Assembly: GCF_042697365.1 (NCBI RefSeq)
Contig: NZ_CP137604.1
DNA: 64,000 bases
Source: Brucella pseudintermedia
Lineage (GTDB): Bacteria; Pseudomonadota; Alphaproteobacteria; Rhizobiales; Rhizobiaceae
Strand: one strand, 5' to 3'
A model generated the notes under the pieces. It was not told where the DNA came from. It was given only the letters and a program-made list of their open reading frames with translations, and did no database searches. How positions within the stretch are numbered: position 1 is the first letter of the stretch; each line of letters begins with the position of its first letter. Below, piece by piece: positions 20,746 to 28,680 of this stretch. The translations under genes were made by a program, and so were the position numbers.

Positions 20746-21696
20746 ATGGCAGAAGAAAACAACAGCGGTCTTACAGCCTCTGAACAGGCTTACTTTGAAA
20801 GCGGCGGTGAGACGGAAGTCGTTGAAACCGCAGCGCCAGAACCGACAGCAGAAACTCCCGCACAGGAAGTCGAGCAGGCGGTAGTCGAGCAGCGAGCGCC
20901 ATCGCAGGAACGTGATGAAAAGGGCCGCTTCGTTCCCCATCAGGCACTCCATGCCGAACGTGAGGAACACAAAAAGACCAAGGCCGAGCTTGAGCAGATC
21001 AAGCAGCAGCAGGCCATACTGAACGACCGCTGGAATACGCTTCTGGCAGCACGACAGCAACCTGAGCAGCAGACGGAAGAAACGCCGCCCGATCCCGAAA
21101 CCGATATTATCGGCTACATGAAATGGCAGGCGCAGCAGAACCAGAAGCTGCAAGAGAAAATCACCAACTCGGAGAAGCAGCGCGAACAGCAGCAGCAGGC
21201 CGAACAGCAAGAGCGCGTCATTTGGGACACATGGTCCAATTCTGTCGCTCAAGCTAAGGCCAGTAAGCCTGATTTCGACAAGGCGACGGAGTATCTGTCA
21301 TCCTTGCGAGACAAGCAGTTGTCGGCCTTCGCGGCGGCTAATCCAGCATTTGCCAACCCTCAGATGCGTGTCCAGCAGATCAATGCTGAATTGCGCGGGA
21401 TTATCATTGAAGCCAAGCAGCAGGGCCGTGATCCGGCTGAAGTGGTGTATGAAATCGCACAGGGCTTCGGTTATGCGCCAGCATCGGCGCCAGACCCGCA
21501 ACAGGAAACCATAGACCGGATTGCCAAGATTGACGAGGCGCAACGCGCTTCCAAGACCTTGAACCAGTCGAACGGCACCAATTCGGGCGACCCGCTTTCG
21601 GCAGAAGCCATTGCGAGCATGCCGCCCCGTGAATTCGAGGCTTGGATCAAAGACCCAGCCAACGAAAAGCGTTTCAACGCCCTTATGGGTGGTTGA
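20746..21696 (+). CDS. Scaffolding protein
   Basis: 316 aa, extremely Gln/Glu-rich and helical (KTKAELEQIKQQQAILNDRW; EKQREQQQQAEQQERV), located between portal and capsid genes as is standard for scaffolds. The C-terminus (MPPREFEAWIKDPANEKRFN) is a likely capsid-binding helix. It shapes the prohead and leaves before maturation. GTGAAAC precedes the ATG. Confidence 0.82.
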   Translation: MAEENNSGLTASEQAYFESGGETEVVETAAPEPTAETPAQEVEQAVVEQRAPSQERDEKGRFVPHQALHAEREEHKKTKAELEQIKQQQAILNDRWNTLLAARQQPEQQTEETPPDPETDIIGYMKWQAQQNQKLQEKITNSEKQREQQQQAEQQERVIWDTWSNSVAQAKASKPDFDKATEYLSSLRDKQLSAFAAANPAFANPQMRVQQINAELRGIIIEAKQQGRDPAEVVYEIAQGFGYAPASAPDPQQETIDRIAKIDEAQRASKTLNQSNGTNSGDPLSAEAIASMPPREFEAWIKDPANEKRFNALMGG

Positions 21697-21844
21697 TGCG
21701 AGAATGAAGCCTCTGGCACGGCTTTAAGTGCCCTTCGCTTGCTGAAGCGTAACACCAGCACTGCGACGGCAGTCATCCGTCTTCGCCTCGCTCACGGCGT
21801 GATGTGCAGCACCAAACCCGCAACAAATCCCAGGAAAATTTGAC

Positions 21845-22939
21845 ATGGCTACTACGACCTATGGCGTCAACGACGCCCTAGCTGTCAAGCTGTGGTCGAA
21901 GAAGCTCGCGGTTGAGGTGTCCAAGGCAACTGCCATTGCACCATTGATCGGTACTTCTTCGAACAGCATTGTTCAGCTGAAAGACGAAACCCAGAAGGGT
22001 GCAGGCGATAAGGTGACTTTCGGCCTTCGCCGCCAGCTCATTGGCGACGGTGTGTCTGAAAGCTCCGTGCTTGAAGGCAACGAAGAAGCGCTTTCGACCT
22101 ATTCGGATGCGATCTTCATCAATGAACTGGCTCATGCCGTTCGCGTGAAGAATGAAGGCACCATCGACGCACAGCGCGTACCGTTCAGCCTCCGTCAGGA
22201 AGCTCTGGACGGTCTGACCGACTGGTACGCCGACCGCCTCTCCATGATGGCCTTCATCCATTGGGGCGGCTTCACGGCTCCCACGATGGATTTTGAAGGA
22301 CGTTCGGTCAACCTGAAGCCGGTTCACTACGGTTTCAATGCACCTATCGCTCCTTCGGCCAATCGTATCGTTCGTGCGGCTGGAGCTGCAAACGACGAGA
22401 GCCTGACCGCTGATGACACCTTCGATCTTACCCTGATCGATAAGGCTGTTGAAAAGGCCAAGCTCGCCAACCCGAAAATCCGTCCGGTTCGTGTCGATGG
22501 CGACACTGTGTATGTGATGTATCTGCATCCGACGCAGGTCACGTCTCTTCGCACCAACACCTCGACGGGCCAGTGGTTGGATATCCAGAAGGCCGCTTAC
22601 ATGGGAAGCCGTGGCAAGAACCCGATCTTTGACGGTTCGCTTGGCATGTACAACAACGTTGTTCTCCGTGAGGCAGAGCATGTTGTGCAGGGCGTGAACT
22701 CCAGCAATGGCGCACAGGTGACGAATGTTCGTCGTGCAGTTCTGCTCGGCGCACAGTCTGCTGTCACCGCCTTTGGCATGAAGTCCACGCCGAACAAGTA
22801 CAAGCAGGTCGAAGAACTCTTCGACTATCAGCGCGAACTTGGCGTGTCGGCCCAGACGGTTCTCGGCTTCAAGAAGACGGTTTTCGACGGCTCCGACTTC
22901 GGGACCATTGTCGTCTCCAGCTATGCAGCACCGGCATAA
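21845..22939 (+). CDS. Major capsid protein, N4-gp56 family
   Basis: 364 aa. The segments TYGVNDALAVKLWSKKLAVE, GDKVTFGLRRQLIGDGV, LEGNEEALSTYSDAIFINEL and RQEALDGLTDWYADRLSMMA are the typical N4-gp56/DUF4043 major capsid signature with HK97 fold. It forms the icosahedral shell. Preceded by a 148-bp gap with a small hairpin and AGGAAAATTTGAC as ribosome site. Confidence 0.9.
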   Translation: MATTTYGVNDALAVKLWSKKLAVEVSKATAIAPLIGTSSNSIVQLKDETQKGAGDKVTFGLRRQLIGDGVSESSVLEGNEEALSTYSDAIFINELAHAVRVKNEGTIDAQRVPFSLRQEALDGLTDWYADRLSMMAFIHWGGFTAPTMDFEGRSVNLKPVHYGFNAPIAPSANRIVRAAGAANDESLTADDTFDLTLIDKAVEKAKLANPKIRPVRVDGDTVYVMYLHPTQVTSLRTNTSTGQWLDIQKAAYMGSRGKNPIFDGSLGMYNNVVLREAEHVVQGVNSSNGAQVTNVRRAVLLGAQSAVTAFGMKSTPNKYKQVEELFDYQRELGVSAQTVLGFKKTVFDGSDFGTIVVSSYAAPA

Positions 22940-22952
22940 GGAGGTCTGAAAC

Positions 22953-23339
22953 ATGGCTACTAATGACGCAAATCAGCCGAAACAGGGCCGTCAGCTGGCG
23001 CTGCAGGTTACGCATGTCCTGCGTAAGACTGTACGCTTCGATGACAGCAATCTTTCTGGCGAAGTGGGCATTCTCCCCGATGGCGCGATTATCCTTCGCG
23101 GGAATGTCTATGTCACTACCGCCTATAATACCGGCACGTTGAATGTCGGTGTGAAGGGCGGAGATGCCGATGAGTTTGGCTCAGCGCTCGCACTGAACGC
23201 CCCGGCCATTGTGGCTTTCGATGATCTTGCCATTGCTAACGCATATCGTGCGCAGGAGACGGTTGTCACCTTCGCCCGCAGTGCAGCGGCTACGGCAGGC
23301 GAGGCCACCATCGTCATCGAATACGCGGTCAACAACTGA
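22953..23339 (+). CDS. Probable head decoration protein
   Basis: 128 aa, beta-rich, with no known motif. It directly follows the capsid gene with AAGGAGG upstream and is followed by an attenuator-like terminator, the place and strength expected for an abundant decoration protein. Sequence like VGILPDGAIILRGNVYVTTA supports a beta-sandwich. Confidence 0.65.
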   Translation: MATNDANQPKQGRQLALQVTHVLRKTVRFDDSNLSGEVGILPDGAIILRGNVYVTTAYNTGTLNVGVKGGDADEFGSALALNAPAIVAFDDLAIANAYRAQETVVTFARSAAATAGEATIVIEYAVNN

Positions 23340-23341
23340 TC

Positions 23342-23363
23342 GGAGGGCTTCGGCCCTCCTTTC
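23342..23363 (+). terminator. Intra-operon terminator/attenuator
   Basis: GGAGGGC-TTCG-GCCCTCC, 7-bp perfect stem with UUCG loop, followed by only TTTCT. It probably trims or lowers downstream expression relative to capsid genes. Confidence 0.75.
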
Positions 23364-23383
23364 TGATTGGAAAGGAACAGACA

Positions 23384-23614
23384 ATGGCTGTTACTGGTAC
23401 AAATACCGCGAACAAGAATATGCGCATGGAGGTGAAGGAACTGCTGGTGAATGGGGAACCTGTTGGTACTGTTCCAACGGCAACGACTTCAACAGCTGGT
23501 GTTGTCAAGCAGGCGGCAACGCAGGCCAATAGTGCGGCATCTGATGTTGCAGGCCTCGTTACTGACTTCAATGCCCTATTGGCCAAACTCAAGGCCGCAG
23601 GCATCATGGCTTAA
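23384..23614 (+). CDS. Head fibre-like protein
   Basis: 76 aa. ATTSTAGVVKQAATQANSAA followed by VAGLVTDFNALLAKLKAAGI is the repeat pattern of the phage head-fibre family (phi29 head-fibre C-terminal type), here as a short single-domain form. It follows the decoration gene and precedes a strong terminator. It likely decorates the capsid. Confidence 0.7.
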   Translation: MAVTGTNTANKNMRMEVKELLVNGEPVGTVPTATTSTAGVVKQAATQANSAASDVAGLVTDFNALLAKLKAAGIMA

Positions 23615-23618
23615 CAAG

Positions 23619-23640
23619 GCGCCCTCCGGGGCGCTTTTTT
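23619..23640 (+). terminator. Rho-independent terminator
   Basis: GCGCCC-TCCG-GGGCGC followed by TTTTTT, directly after the head-fibre gene. Confidence 0.9.
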
Positions 23641-23655
23641 CTTTTCAGGTGAAGC

Positions 23656-23793
23656 ATGGACGAAACTGACTGGTCGCTGATCTCTTTCGACAAGCCAAAG
23701 AAACCAGAAGCACCATTAAAGGGCGTTTGCCAGAAATGCGGCAAGCATATCGGCAAAGGGCTGTTTCGACACATGAAGAAGTGTGAGGGCTGA
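23656..23793 (+). CDS. 45-aa zinc-finger-like protein
   Basis: ATG 23656 with AGGTGAAG upstream. The C-terminal half contains VCQKCGKHIGKGLFRHMKKC: a Cys-x2-Cys pair and a His-x4-Cys pair, a small CCHC zinc finger, after an acidic/lysine linker. Encoded between head fibre and the gp4-like adaptor, one base before the next start. Role unknown; nucleic-acid or protein binding is likely. Confidence 0.7.
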   Translation: MDETDWSLISFDKPKKPEAPLKGVCQKCGKHIGKGLFRHMKKCEG

Positions 23794-23794
23794 C

Positions 23795-24502
23795 ATGCCA
23801 ATTATCGTTCAGACAAGCGGCCCGAATAACACAATACCTGCGCTACTCGATGCACAGGATCGGACTTTTTACGACATGATGACTGTAATCGCTGATGAAG
23901 TGGATGACACCACCGGCGAATATACGGCACAGATACAGAACTGCATTTTCTCGGCTATCCGCTTCTGCGAGCGCGACGTTTATTACTTTAATGAAACCCG
24001 AGACGTGACTTTCCCCACCGTATCGGGAAGGGAGTGGTACGACGCGAACGATAATCCGAATATCCCCACGCTCGTGCGCATTGTTGCCGCCTATAGTGAG
24101 GACAGTACAGGCCAGCGCAGCATAATCAAGCGCGCCATGCCGGAAGATATCGAGATCGTGTCTGACAACGCAGCATCCCGTGGCGAGCCTTATTGTTATA
24201 CTTATTTCGGTCAGCGTCTGCGGCTCTATCCCGTTCCAGGTGATGAGGTCTATACGATCCGGTTGCAACTTGGTCCGTATCGGCTCGCGGACATTCTCAC
24301 GTCAACCGACAGCAACGCTTGGTTCACCGAAGCTTTCGACATGGTGAAGGCGCGGGCGAAATATCAGCTTTACAAGGATTTTCTGAAAGATGCCGATCTC
24401 GCGGCAGCAGCGCTGAACGATTACAACGAGGAAAACGCTGCTCTATCAGCTGAAACATCACGCCGGAACGGGAGGGGTCGCATTATTGCGACCTGTTTCT
24501 AA
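23795..24502 (+). CDS. P22 gp4-like head-tail adaptor
   Basis: 235 aa from ATG 23795. Helical N-terminus (AQIQNCIFSAIRFCERDVYY), central beta region (GQRLRLYPVPGDEVYTIRLQ) and a C-terminal helical tail (MVKARAKYQLYKDFLKDADL) match the adaptor proteins that form the ring below the portal in short-tailed phages. Its stop overlaps the gp10-like start by one base, the usual gene order. Confidence 0.78.
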   Translation: MPIIVQTSGPNNTIPALLDAQDRTFYDMMTVIADEVDDTTGEYTAQIQNCIFSAIRFCERDVYYFNETRDVTFPTVSGREWYDANDNPNIPTLVRIVAAYSEDSTGQRSIIKRAMPEDIEIVSDNAASRGEPYCYTYFGQRLRLYPVPGDEVYTIRLQLGPYRLADILTSTDSNAWFTEAFDMVKARAKYQLYKDFLKDADLAAAALNDYNEENAALSAETSRRNGRGRIIATCF

Positions 24503-25968
24503 TGACGGTCGTACCTGCTGCTGAATACCGGCCAGATATTGCTGATATCAACGTGACATTCACGGACCAGCTTTTAAATGTGCTGCCATCGGCTAATGGC
24601 TACATTCCAATGAAGAATTGGGCGCCATTAACGGCAGATTTCCCGGAGAACCCGCTGGGCGCATTTGCAGTGCGTGCGCTTGACCAGTCGGTTCACGTTT
24701 TCGGCGGTACAACGACAGGCTTATATCTGCTCAACAACACTGACCTGACATGGCAGGAGGTGAGCAAGTCAGCCGGAGCATACCATGCTTCGCACGATGC
24801 TCCATGGTCATTCGCGCTGTTCGGGAACTATGTCATTGCTGTAAATCAGAATGACAGCCCCCAAGTCTATCAAATCGGCGTAGATAGTGCTTTTCGCGAT
24901 CTTGGCGGGTCGCCACCGCGAGCCGGTCTGGTCAAAGTCTGGGGCGATTTTGTTTGCCTCATGATGCTGCCCGATAACCCCAATAGGGTGCACTGGTCAG
25001 GCTTGAATGATGCAGAATTTTGGACCCCCGGCACCAATAATTGCGATTATCAGGATTTCCCGGATGGGGGCCGCGTCCAAGGTTCGACGGAAGCAACCAA
25101 CCCCCTGATCTTCATGCAATCTGCCATCTATGCAGGCACCTTTGTCCCCGGATCAGATATCATCTTCACCTTCCACAAGGTGCAGGACAAGCGGGGGGCA
25201 AAATCGCCATGGGGTATTGCATGTCGTGGCTCTTATGCTTTTTTCGCTGACGAAGGCGGGTTCTTCCAGATCAGTTCAGACGGATCGCAGGTTCTGCCTA
25301 TCGGTTATGAGAAAGTTGACCGAACGGTATTCACGCGAATGGCGGCTTCGAACCTTTCGGAAATGTCAGCAGCCATAGACCCATTCTATACCCGCGTGTA
25401 TTGGGCAATGGATTACAACGGCACCGGAATTTACAATGAAATGCTGGTGTATGACTGGGGCGTGCAGCAATGGTCCATCGTTCAGATTTCAGCGACGGAT
25501 ATCGTTTCCTTCTATACAGCCGGATATACGCTTGAGGGTCTGGATGAGGTATCCACAAACCTAGACACACTGCCATTTTCACTCGACAGCAAGGCTTGGC
25601 AGGGGGGCGCGCCCATCCTTGGGGCCTTCCGCAACAATAGGCTGGGTTCGTTTACTGCTGAGAATATGGAGGCTTCCGTTGCGTCTCCTGAGTTGGCTGC
25701 AACAGACGGCAGCATTCAGCGGACGCGGAGGGTCTATCCTATTGTCGATACCGACCAACTTTTTGTCTCTGTAGGGGTTAGGTTTCGCCGCAATCAGTAC
25801 GAGCCGGTCAAATGGCTACCTGAGACAAGCCCATCCTATAACACAGGCATCGCTCATAAGCGTTCCAGAGCGCGGTTTCATCGCTTCTTGGTGAGAATAC
25901 CGGCAGGTGAAGACTGGCAGCATATAAATGGATTTGACGTAGCTTTCGAGGCCGCAGGATGGCGCTAA
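24502..25968 (+). CDS. P22 gp10-like tail hub protein
   Basis: 488 aa. It has the repeated beta-propeller-like pattern of packaged-DNA stabilisation proteins: VHVFGGTTTGLYLLNNTDLT, then WSFALFGNYVIAVNQNDSPQ, NRVHWSGLNDAEFWTPG and GIACRGSYAFFADEGGFFQI. It forms the nozzle ring between adaptor and needle. The order adaptor then hub agrees with P22-like podoviruses. Confidence 0.85.
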   Translation: MTVVPAAEYRPDIADINVTFTDQLLNVLPSANGYIPMKNWAPLTADFPENPLGAFAVRALDQSVHVFGGTTTGLYLLNNTDLTWQEVSKSAGAYHASHDAPWSFALFGNYVIAVNQNDSPQVYQIGVDSAFRDLGGSPPRAGLVKVWGDFVCLMMLPDNPNRVHWSGLNDAEFWTPGTNNCDYQDFPDGGRVQGSTEATNPLIFMQSAIYAGTFVPGSDIIFTFHKVQDKRGAKSPWGIACRGSYAFFADEGGFFQISSDGSQVLPIGYEKVDRTVFTRMAASNLSEMSAAIDPFYTRVYWAMDYNGTGIYNEMLVYDWGVQQWSIVQISATDIVSFYTAGYTLEGLDEVSTNLDTLPFSLDSKAWQGGAPILGAFRNNRLGSFTAENMEASVASPELAATDGSIQRTRRVYPIVDTDQLFVSVGVRFRRNQYEPVKWLPETSPSYNTGIAHKRSRARFHRFLVRIPAGEDWQHINGFDVAFEAAGWR

Positions 25969-26396
25969 GTATTCATAATACACAGGACTGGCCCATAGAG
26001 CGCATTGAACCCTACGGCGCTGAACTGACCGCAGCCATGAAAAAGCTCTGCGAGAAATATCCTGATGATATCAGCATCAAGGGCATGATGGATGAAATCA
26101 CATCAGGAAAGAACCAGCTCTGGCTCATTCTCGATGAAAACGATGAATTCAAGGCTTTTGTCACGTCAGAAATCACCACGAGCGACATTACCGGAAAAAA
26201 ACGCGTTACCCTTTGCGACCTCGGAGGCGAGGGCGGCGTCGATCTAGCTGACCTGATTGAACCTATTGAGGATTGGGCGCGCTCTATTGGAGCGGTTGAA
26301 CTCGATCCTGTTGGACGTATCGGCTGGCGTAAGAGCCTCGCGAAACATGGCTATCAGCCCATCATATCGAGATACAGAAAGGTACTGAGCCAATGA
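25959..26396 (+). CDS. GNAT-fold-like virion-associated protein
   Basis: 145 aa. The pattern QLWLILDENDEFKAFVTSEI, VTLCDLGGEGGVDLADLIEP and DPVGRIGWRKSLAKHGYQPI resembles phage GNAT-like proteins found next to internal virion genes (mixed sheet with a C-terminal helix). The acetyl-CoA P-loop is weak, so enzymatic activity is uncertain. It overlaps the hub gene by 10 bases and the next gene by 4. Confidence 0.65.
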   Translation: MALSIHNTQDWPIERIEPYGAELTAAMKKLCEKYPDDISIKGMMDEITSGKNQLWLILDENDEFKAFVTSEITTSDITGKKRVTLCDLGGEGGVDLADLIEPIEDWARSIGAVELDPVGRIGWRKSLAKHGYQPIISRYRKVLSQ

Positions 26397-27382
26397 GCAT
26401 GGGCGGTTCCAAGAGCAAGCAATCATCGACGCAGACAAGCGAGCCGCCCAAATGGGCCAAGCCGCTTTTCACACAGTCGGCCGCTGATGCGCTCAATCTG
26501 TATAATTCGGGTCAAGGCGGGAACGTTTATCAGGGGCAGCGTGTGGCCGACCTGAGTGGAACAACGACTGGAGCAATCAACCGCCTTACAGGTGCGGCTG
26601 ATCTTTATAATTCGGATGCCATAAACAAATTGGCGACGGGGGACACATCGAGCGCTACCAATCTCGCAGGAATGGCCAGTGGCGCGATGATCGGGAACAA
26701 TTCTGCCTTCAACGAAGCTCTCCAGAATACGCTGAACAACACAGCGACCACCATCAATTCGAATTTATCTGGAGCAGGCCGGTATGGCTCTGGCGCTCAT
26801 ACCGGAATCATGTCGAACAAGCTTGGACAGATCGCAACGCAAGCGACAGCAGATCAGTACAACCGCGATGTGCAGAACATGCTCACCGCAAACAACCAGA
26901 TCGACAGCGCAAATCAGAACCAGCTGGCAGGCCTCAATAGCCTATATCAGGGTTATTCCGGCGCCTTGGGCAATGCACTCGCAGGCGGTCAGATACTCGA
27001 CCAGAATGCACAGAACAAGCTCAACGCAGACTTTGACAAGTGGACGGAGACCGACAATCGCGGATGGACACGTCTTGGACTTCTCCAGAGCGCGGCGGCG
27101 GGCGCTGCTGGCAACTATGGCACACAGACCGGCAGTCAGAAGAGTTCAGGTTTCAGCCTTGGCACCAAGTCAGACGTTCGAGCAAAGGAAAACATCGTTC
27201 CTATCGGCGTTCGCAATGGCCACACGGTCTATGAGTGGAACTACAAAGGTTCTTCGGCTCGCTATCGCGGTGTGATGGCTCAGGATGTTCTGGAAAAAGA
27301 CCCGCTTGCCGTAATGATCGATGATGACGGCCTGTTCATGGTCGATTATGGCCGCGTGGGCTTTGAGATGGAGGCTGCATAA
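26393..27382 (+). CDS. Virion protein with C-terminal S74 intramolecular chaperone
   Basis: 329 aa. Residues 1-255 are low-complexity Ser/Asn/Gly/Gln/Ala helices, as in internal or tail-needle proteins. From about residue 258 SDVRAKENIVPIGVRNGHTV, YEWNYKGSSARYRGVMAQDV and VMIDDDGLFMVDY form a Peptidase_S74/ICA domain, with the conserved Ser-Asp cleavage start and downstream Lys. Such domains help trimer assembly and then cut themselves off. Here the body is not an obvious fibre. Confidence 0.8.
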   Translation: MSMGGSKSKQSSTQTSEPPKWAKPLFTQSAADALNLYNSGQGGNVYQGQRVADLSGTTTGAINRLTGAADLYNSDAINKLATGDTSSATNLAGMASGAMIGNNSAFNEALQNTLNNTATTINSNLSGAGRYGSGAHTGIMSNKLGQIATQATADQYNRDVQNMLTANNQIDSANQNQLAGLNSLYQGYSGALGNALAGGQILDQNAQNKLNADFDKWTETDNRGWTRLGLLQSAAAGAAGNYGTQTGSQKSSGFSLGTKSDVRAKENIVPIGVRNGHTVYEWNYKGSSARYRGVMAQDVLEKDPLAVMIDDDGLFMVDYGRVGFEMEAA

Positions 27383-28680
27383 TGGCCGGTTTCGACCTTC
27401 GCTATCTTGGCATTCCTGGCATCCAGAACATGCTGACGGCTCAGCCCAATCTGGTGCCAGACAATATGCTGACCAGCATTCCCGCACAGTCACCCGGAAT
27501 TGACCCGACTGCCACAGCAGCAATTCCGCAGCCACAGGCACCTATTCAAGTTCCGCAGGGCGATTTGAATTATTTCCCGCCGATGCCGGACGAAAATCGC
27601 GCCCCGGTCACGAGCAGGCCGTTTGAGATGCCAAGCCAGTCAGCCGGTGTAGACCCGACAGCAACTGGATCAAATTCACGCCAGCAAGGGCCGTCAGGCT
27701 TCGATAAATTTCTTGGCTTCCTACAGGGCCTCGGAACCGGCACGAATGCTATTCAGGGCATATCTAACGCAATATCGGGCGCGAAGTATGGAACCCAGCA
27801 GAACCAGACGGTACAATATCTGACCGGGAAAGGTTTCTCGCAGCCGGACGCGCAGATGATTGCAAGCAACCCGAACGCCCTAGGTGTCGTGTTGACCAAC
27901 ATTTACAAGGGGCAGGACCCGCGTGCGGCTCTGGAACTTCAGAAGCTCGGCTATGAGACGGAAAAGGCACGCCGTGAGGCAACGGCCCCGATTAAGCCGA
28001 ACCTTATCAACGCGGGCGATGGCAATATCTACAACGCTGACAGCCAGACATGGATGACGGCGCCTAATGGCGGCATGAAGAAACCGTCTGCCGTACAGGA
28101 ATACGAATATGCCAAAGGTCAGGGCTTCCCCGGCACATTTCAGGATTGGGAGGCATCGAAGAAGGGTGGGATGTCTCTTCAGGTTGATCCGGAAACCGGG
28201 GCGATTTCGTTCCAGCAGGGCGGCAACATCAAGCCGATGACTGAAGGGCAATCCAAAGACACGACTTACGCAACCCGCGCAGCGGGGGCATTGCCCATTC
28301 TTGATCAATACGGAAATGCGCTAACCAGCATCACAGAACAGGTTGGCGGAAACCTGCCGGTAGCTGGAAACTATATCAAATCTCCAGAGTATCAGCAGGC
28401 AGAGCAGGCAGGGACGGAGTTTCTGCAGGCAATCCTCCGCAAGGATACAGGCGCTGCCATCACCAAAGAAGAAACGCAGGAATATGGCCGCGTTTACCTC
28501 CCACAGCCGGGGGATAGCGCGGAAGTTCTTAATCAGAAGAAAGCAGCCCGCGCTCGCGCATTGAATGCACTTGAAGCGGGAATGACGCCGCAGGCCCTGC
28601 TTGCAAAGGAACGAGCGCTTAAAAAGGGTGTATCGTCTGGCGCACCAGATACAAACTCTGATCCTCTGGGAATTCGCTAA
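27382..28680 (+). CDS. Probable ejection (internal virion) protein
   Basis: 432 aa, Gln/Ala/Pro/Asn-rich with no signal peptide. Two related segments, SPGIDPTATAAIPQPQ near the start and SAGVDPTATGSNSRQQ later, show an internal repeat. The C-terminal LPVAGNYIKSPEYQQAEQAG is common in injection proteins. Its position after the hub and before the large internal protein fits an ejection protein crossing the envelope. Coupled to both neighbours. Confidence 0.65.
   Translation: MAGFDLRYLGIPGIQNMLTAQPNLVPDNMLTSIPAQSPGIDPTATAAIPQPQAPIQVPQGDLNYFPPMPDENRAPVTSRPFEMPSQSAGVDPTATGSNSRQQGPSGFDKFLGFLQGLGTGTNAIQGISNAISGAKYGTQQNQTVQYLTGKGFSQPDAQMIASNPNALGVVLTNIYKGQDPRAALELQKLGYETEKARREATAPIKPNLINAGDGNIYNADSQTWMTAPNGGMKKPSAVQEYEYAKGQGFPGTFQDWEASKKGGMSLQVDPETGAISFQQGGNIKPMTEGQSKDTTYATRAAGALPILDQYGNALTSITEQVGGNLPVAGNYIKSPEYQQAEQAGTEFLQAILRKDTGAAITKEETQEYGRVYLPQPGDSAEVLNQKKAARARALNALEAGMTPQALLAKERALKKGVSSGAPDTNSDPLGIR

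Noticed and set aside
21878..22954. Long minus-strand frame opposite the capsid gene
   Set aside because: A shadow produced by codon bias of the capsid gene; no start signal and no family features.
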